64,000 nucleotides of DNA from DASZHJ01 sp035581425. GTDB taxonomy: Bacteria > Pseudomonadota > Alphaproteobacteria > ATCC43930 > CGMCC-115725. The notes under the pieces were generated by a model. It searched no databases, had not been told where the DNA came from, and saw only the letters and a program-made list of their open reading frames with translations. The position numbers were made by a program, and so were the translations under genes. Location: positions 60,842 through 124,841 of the forward strand of contig DATJVP010000019.1 of assembly GCA_035581425.1 (NCBI GenBank). The letters run 5' to 3'. Shown here in pieces: positions 63,001-64,000 of this stretch. The number at the start of each line of letters is the position of its first letter. The first letter of the stretch is position 1.

Positions 63001-64000
63001 CCGGTCACGGGGTCGACGAAGACCGAGGCGAAGGCAGTGGTGGCGCCGATATTCGCGGGCAAGGTGATGTCGCCGGCATGGGCGTTGAACGACAGCGCCT
63101 CCGCACCCAAGGCCGAGGCGTCCATGTTGCCGTTGACGAGGATCGTGGTGAAGCCGCCGCCGACGGCGCTCAGCGCGAGCAGCGGCGTGCCCGCACCGTG
63201 CGTCGCCGCGACAGTCGCGATCACGTTGCCGTCGATCTCGATCGAGCCCGCTGTCCCCGCCGGCGATCCACCGACGATGCCGCCGTCGGCGTTTATGCTG
63301 GGGCCGGCGCTGAGCGTGCTCGTGGCCGCCGGGGTGAACGCCACGATCGCGATCGAGCCGGTGCCGCCAGTCGTGGTGAGGGTGATGGTGCCGCCCGCCC
63401 CGCCCGTCGCGGTGGAGGCGCCGCCGGAGGCGTTGACGCCGGAAAGCGTAAGCGAGGCTCCATTGATAAAGACGGAGCTTGCGTTCCCGCCTTGTCCGCT
63501 CGGGGCATTGCCGCCGCGCGCGACGACCTCCGAATCGAGCGCCCCTAGCTCGTCGCCCAGGAGGTACCCCGCGACCACGCCGCCGCCGGCGCTGACGGAG
63601 ATGCTGCCGGCATTGCCGCCGCTTCCGGCGACGCCAGAGGCATTGTCGCCGCCGCGCGTGAGGATCGATCCGCCGCTCTGCGTGAGCGAGCCAGGTGTCG
63701 ATAGCGACGTGATCGAGCCCAGCCCGATCGATCCAGGGGCCGAGAGTGTCACGGCGGCACCGGTGCCGCCGGTCACCGAGGCCGTGGCGCCGCCGGTATC
63801 GCCGCCGCGAGCGGAGACGCCGAAATACTCGATATTGAAGGGCGTCGCAGTGCCGTTGGCGATCGCGGTACCGGTGCCCGTGAACTCGGTCCGCGCGGTG
63901 GCGCCGAGGACGATATTGCCCGCCGTCGCGCCGATCGAGACCGTGCCGGCGTTGCCGCCATTGCCGCCCGTGCCGCCGAGCGTCGCATTGCCGCCATTGC
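60033..64000 (-). CDS. Giant beta-repeat exoprotein (filamentous hemagglutinin-like adhesin), 5' end outside window
   Basis: The frame is open to the right window edge, so only the C-terminal 1,322 or so residues are seen. Codons upstream of an internal GTG at 63776 continue the same composition. The protein is very rich in glycine, threonine, serine, alanine and valine and almost free of cysteine and lysine, as in right-handed beta-helix exoproteins. Between 61430 and 62960 there are at least six related units of about 76 residues. It ends in a serine/threonine/glutamine-rich tail with no membrane anchor. The likely role is a secreted or surface adhesin exported by a two-partner (TpsB) system; TpsB and the secretion signal would lie upstream, outside the window. 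Its stop touches the CHAT gene start. Confidence 0.85.
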   Translation of the reverse strand, partial: NGGNATLGGTGGNGGNAGTVSIGATAGNIVLGATARTEFTGTGTAIANGTATPFNIEYFGVSARGGDTGGATASVTGGTGAAVTLSAPGSIGLGSITSLSTPGSLTQSGGSILTRGGDNASGVAGSGGNAGSISVSAGGGVVAGYLLGDELGALDSEVVARGGNAPSGQGGNASSVFINGASLTLSGVNASGGASTATGGAGGTITLTTTGGTGSIAIVAFTPAATSTLSAGPSINADGGIVGGSPAGTAGSIEIDGNVIATVAATHGAGTPLLALSAVGGGFTTILVNGNMDASALGAEALSFNAHAGDITLPANIGATTAFASVFVDPVTGGFITLSGSGGGGVTHTIHTTGDQEYVNPVILAGHETLISDSGNVKFDSTIDGAFTLGITALGAVDFFGTVGGGTPLANLIVHAGSIVAGSITTTSGPTLITTGGGATLTGTISVTTPVTFGGPVIMTGDALVDTTGGGVLPTGNDITFLSTLDGAHTLHLEAGTAGAVVFQGAVGGITPLAALDVIAGGGISLKEVHTTGDQTYHDSLVLLANTTITSTTGNLGFGTIDGAFALVLSAPSGSVSLGSVGSTTKLASLGIDPAGITLTGSLYETTAGQSFGSPVVLATDVSVISDTGGVTFSSTVNGAHSLSVTATSGTAAFDGAVGGTTALTALFVDPAGIVLGGSVHTTGGQTYTSAVVLTADVAATSDGGSVLFEGTVDGAHGLSVVAGSGSAEFDGRIGGTTPLASLGVSAIGITLGAGTISTSGNQNFASPVFLASNETLISTSGGVTFGSTVDGSEAALSVSATAGTVAFNGLVGSNSPIASLIANGATISLSGASTTGVQTYTGTVQLGGTYTTSGGNFTVNGPAQLTGPVTIDPGAATLTITGSVTGTANLTVLGSGADGFGSSLDLGDGTLDLSGKTAGSVTVSGFVNLGALLTGEGGYSISFLGGGSIADPVFSNTGGVTFAGDFLFAGGLAITGETLTLAGETSITGETSGVTLGVVNQGANQFVVIADTISLTGAWNGTGTRVVAPFSPIGVALAGATAPGDLALSQTALAFLATGGTAPVLIGSGLGGPIVANSFEFDAPLTLIGSSITINGTLSQASGGLVLEAVQAVNNTLGLGTILGSVSLAGGTGPLFLQAASVTLTNSTINGDPGATNSIVTQIQFVTPPQPGPGPYTVDGFDFSPSQPPNTVPPSAPPVLVPPTNPNLSNNNPGANGDRAGAIIDEINLVIQTSNAEGQGATQGNTQGSTDTSTTGTGSLADQAGNQVGGQSGETPGETPSSSGNAKPIVPNLFLHTNNGLGGGTGGTGDSGTLSDPPSM
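61430..62960 (-). repeat. Six tandem units of about 228 bp in the exoprotein gene
   Basis: Repeats are marked by a TTG-Q-T/S-Y/F motif (minus-strand translation HTTGDQTY, HTTGGQTY, STSGNQNF, STTGVQTY, ETTAGQSF), at about 62930, 62395, 62165, 61940, 61710 and 61478. From 62395 down, spacing is 228-232 bp, equal to 76 residues. Each unit continues with a VVL block, GG-VTFxSTVDGAHxLSV and AFxGxVGGTTPLASL. The 62930-62395 interval holds a more divergent unit. The tandem layout implies growth by unequal crossing-over. Confidence 0.75.

Noticed and set aside
60993..63548. 851-residue plus-strand open frame
   Set aside because: It is antisense to the exoprotein repeats and inherits their regularity; it has no independent features.

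Overview
The window is a dense, GC-rich chromosomal segment, almost certainly from an alphaproteobacterium, possibly Rhodospirillales or a neighbouring order. Evidence is the gene orders rpmH-rnpA-yidD-yidC-engB-argB, dapD-dapE ahead of truA-fmt-def, and recR-ybaB-dnaX with the SRP RNA; very short intergenic gaps; many 1-4 base ATGA-type overlaps; and frequent GTG/TTG starts. Most long open frames on the strand opposite a real gene are GC-driven shadows and are left out.

Layout. 1-3.1 kb: the end of a GldG/DUF4340 ABC-export locus and a DUF1289 protein. 3.1-4.7 kb: a pirin and two divergent small lipoproteins. 4.7-5.8 kb: a decayed patch next to a tRNA-Arg, with two copies of a roughly 145-bp hairpin-containing repeat and an in-frame scar joining a Cas3 HD domain to part of Cas6e. 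6.2-16.8 kb: a lipoprotein, gpt, a P1-family peptidase, an unrecognised gene, gamma-glutamyltransferase, RlmI-like methyltransferase, a sensor kinase, and a TVP38/flavin disulfide reductase pair. 16.9-21.1 kb: the rpmH-to-argB cluster, with a clear promoter. 21.2-27.8 kb: a VOC protein, a HAD phosphatase, dapD, dapE, two membrane proteins, and truA, fmt and def on the other strand. 28-36.8 kb: rmuC, recR, ybaB, dnaX, ffs, nudC, pheA, kdsB, a membrane cytochrome c and hisN. 36.8-42.5 kb: yejABEF oligopeptide importer. 42.5-49 kb: hydroxyacid dehydrogenase, M17 aminopeptidase, GST, malate synthase and a second peptide-binding protein. 49-52.5 kb: a methanethiol S-methyltransferase (mddA) and an alpha/beta hydrolase, divergent from an unusual AraC-TPR regulator. 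52.5-54.3 kb: a BKACE enzyme convergent with a TauD-type dioxygenase.

The last 10 kb (54.3-64.0 kb, minus strand) is one tightly packed unit. In transcription order it encodes a very large glycine-rich beta-repeat exoprotein (cut by the window end), an exported TPR-CHAT protease-like protein, a secreted FecR-like protein, and a CHASE2 adenylate/guanylate cyclase. The combination suggests a surface or secreted adhesin handled by an exported caspase-like protease and linked to cyclic-nucleotide signalling. Together with the cas3-cas6e scar, this is the most interesting content. All functional calls come from reading the sequence; no database search or structure prediction was run.
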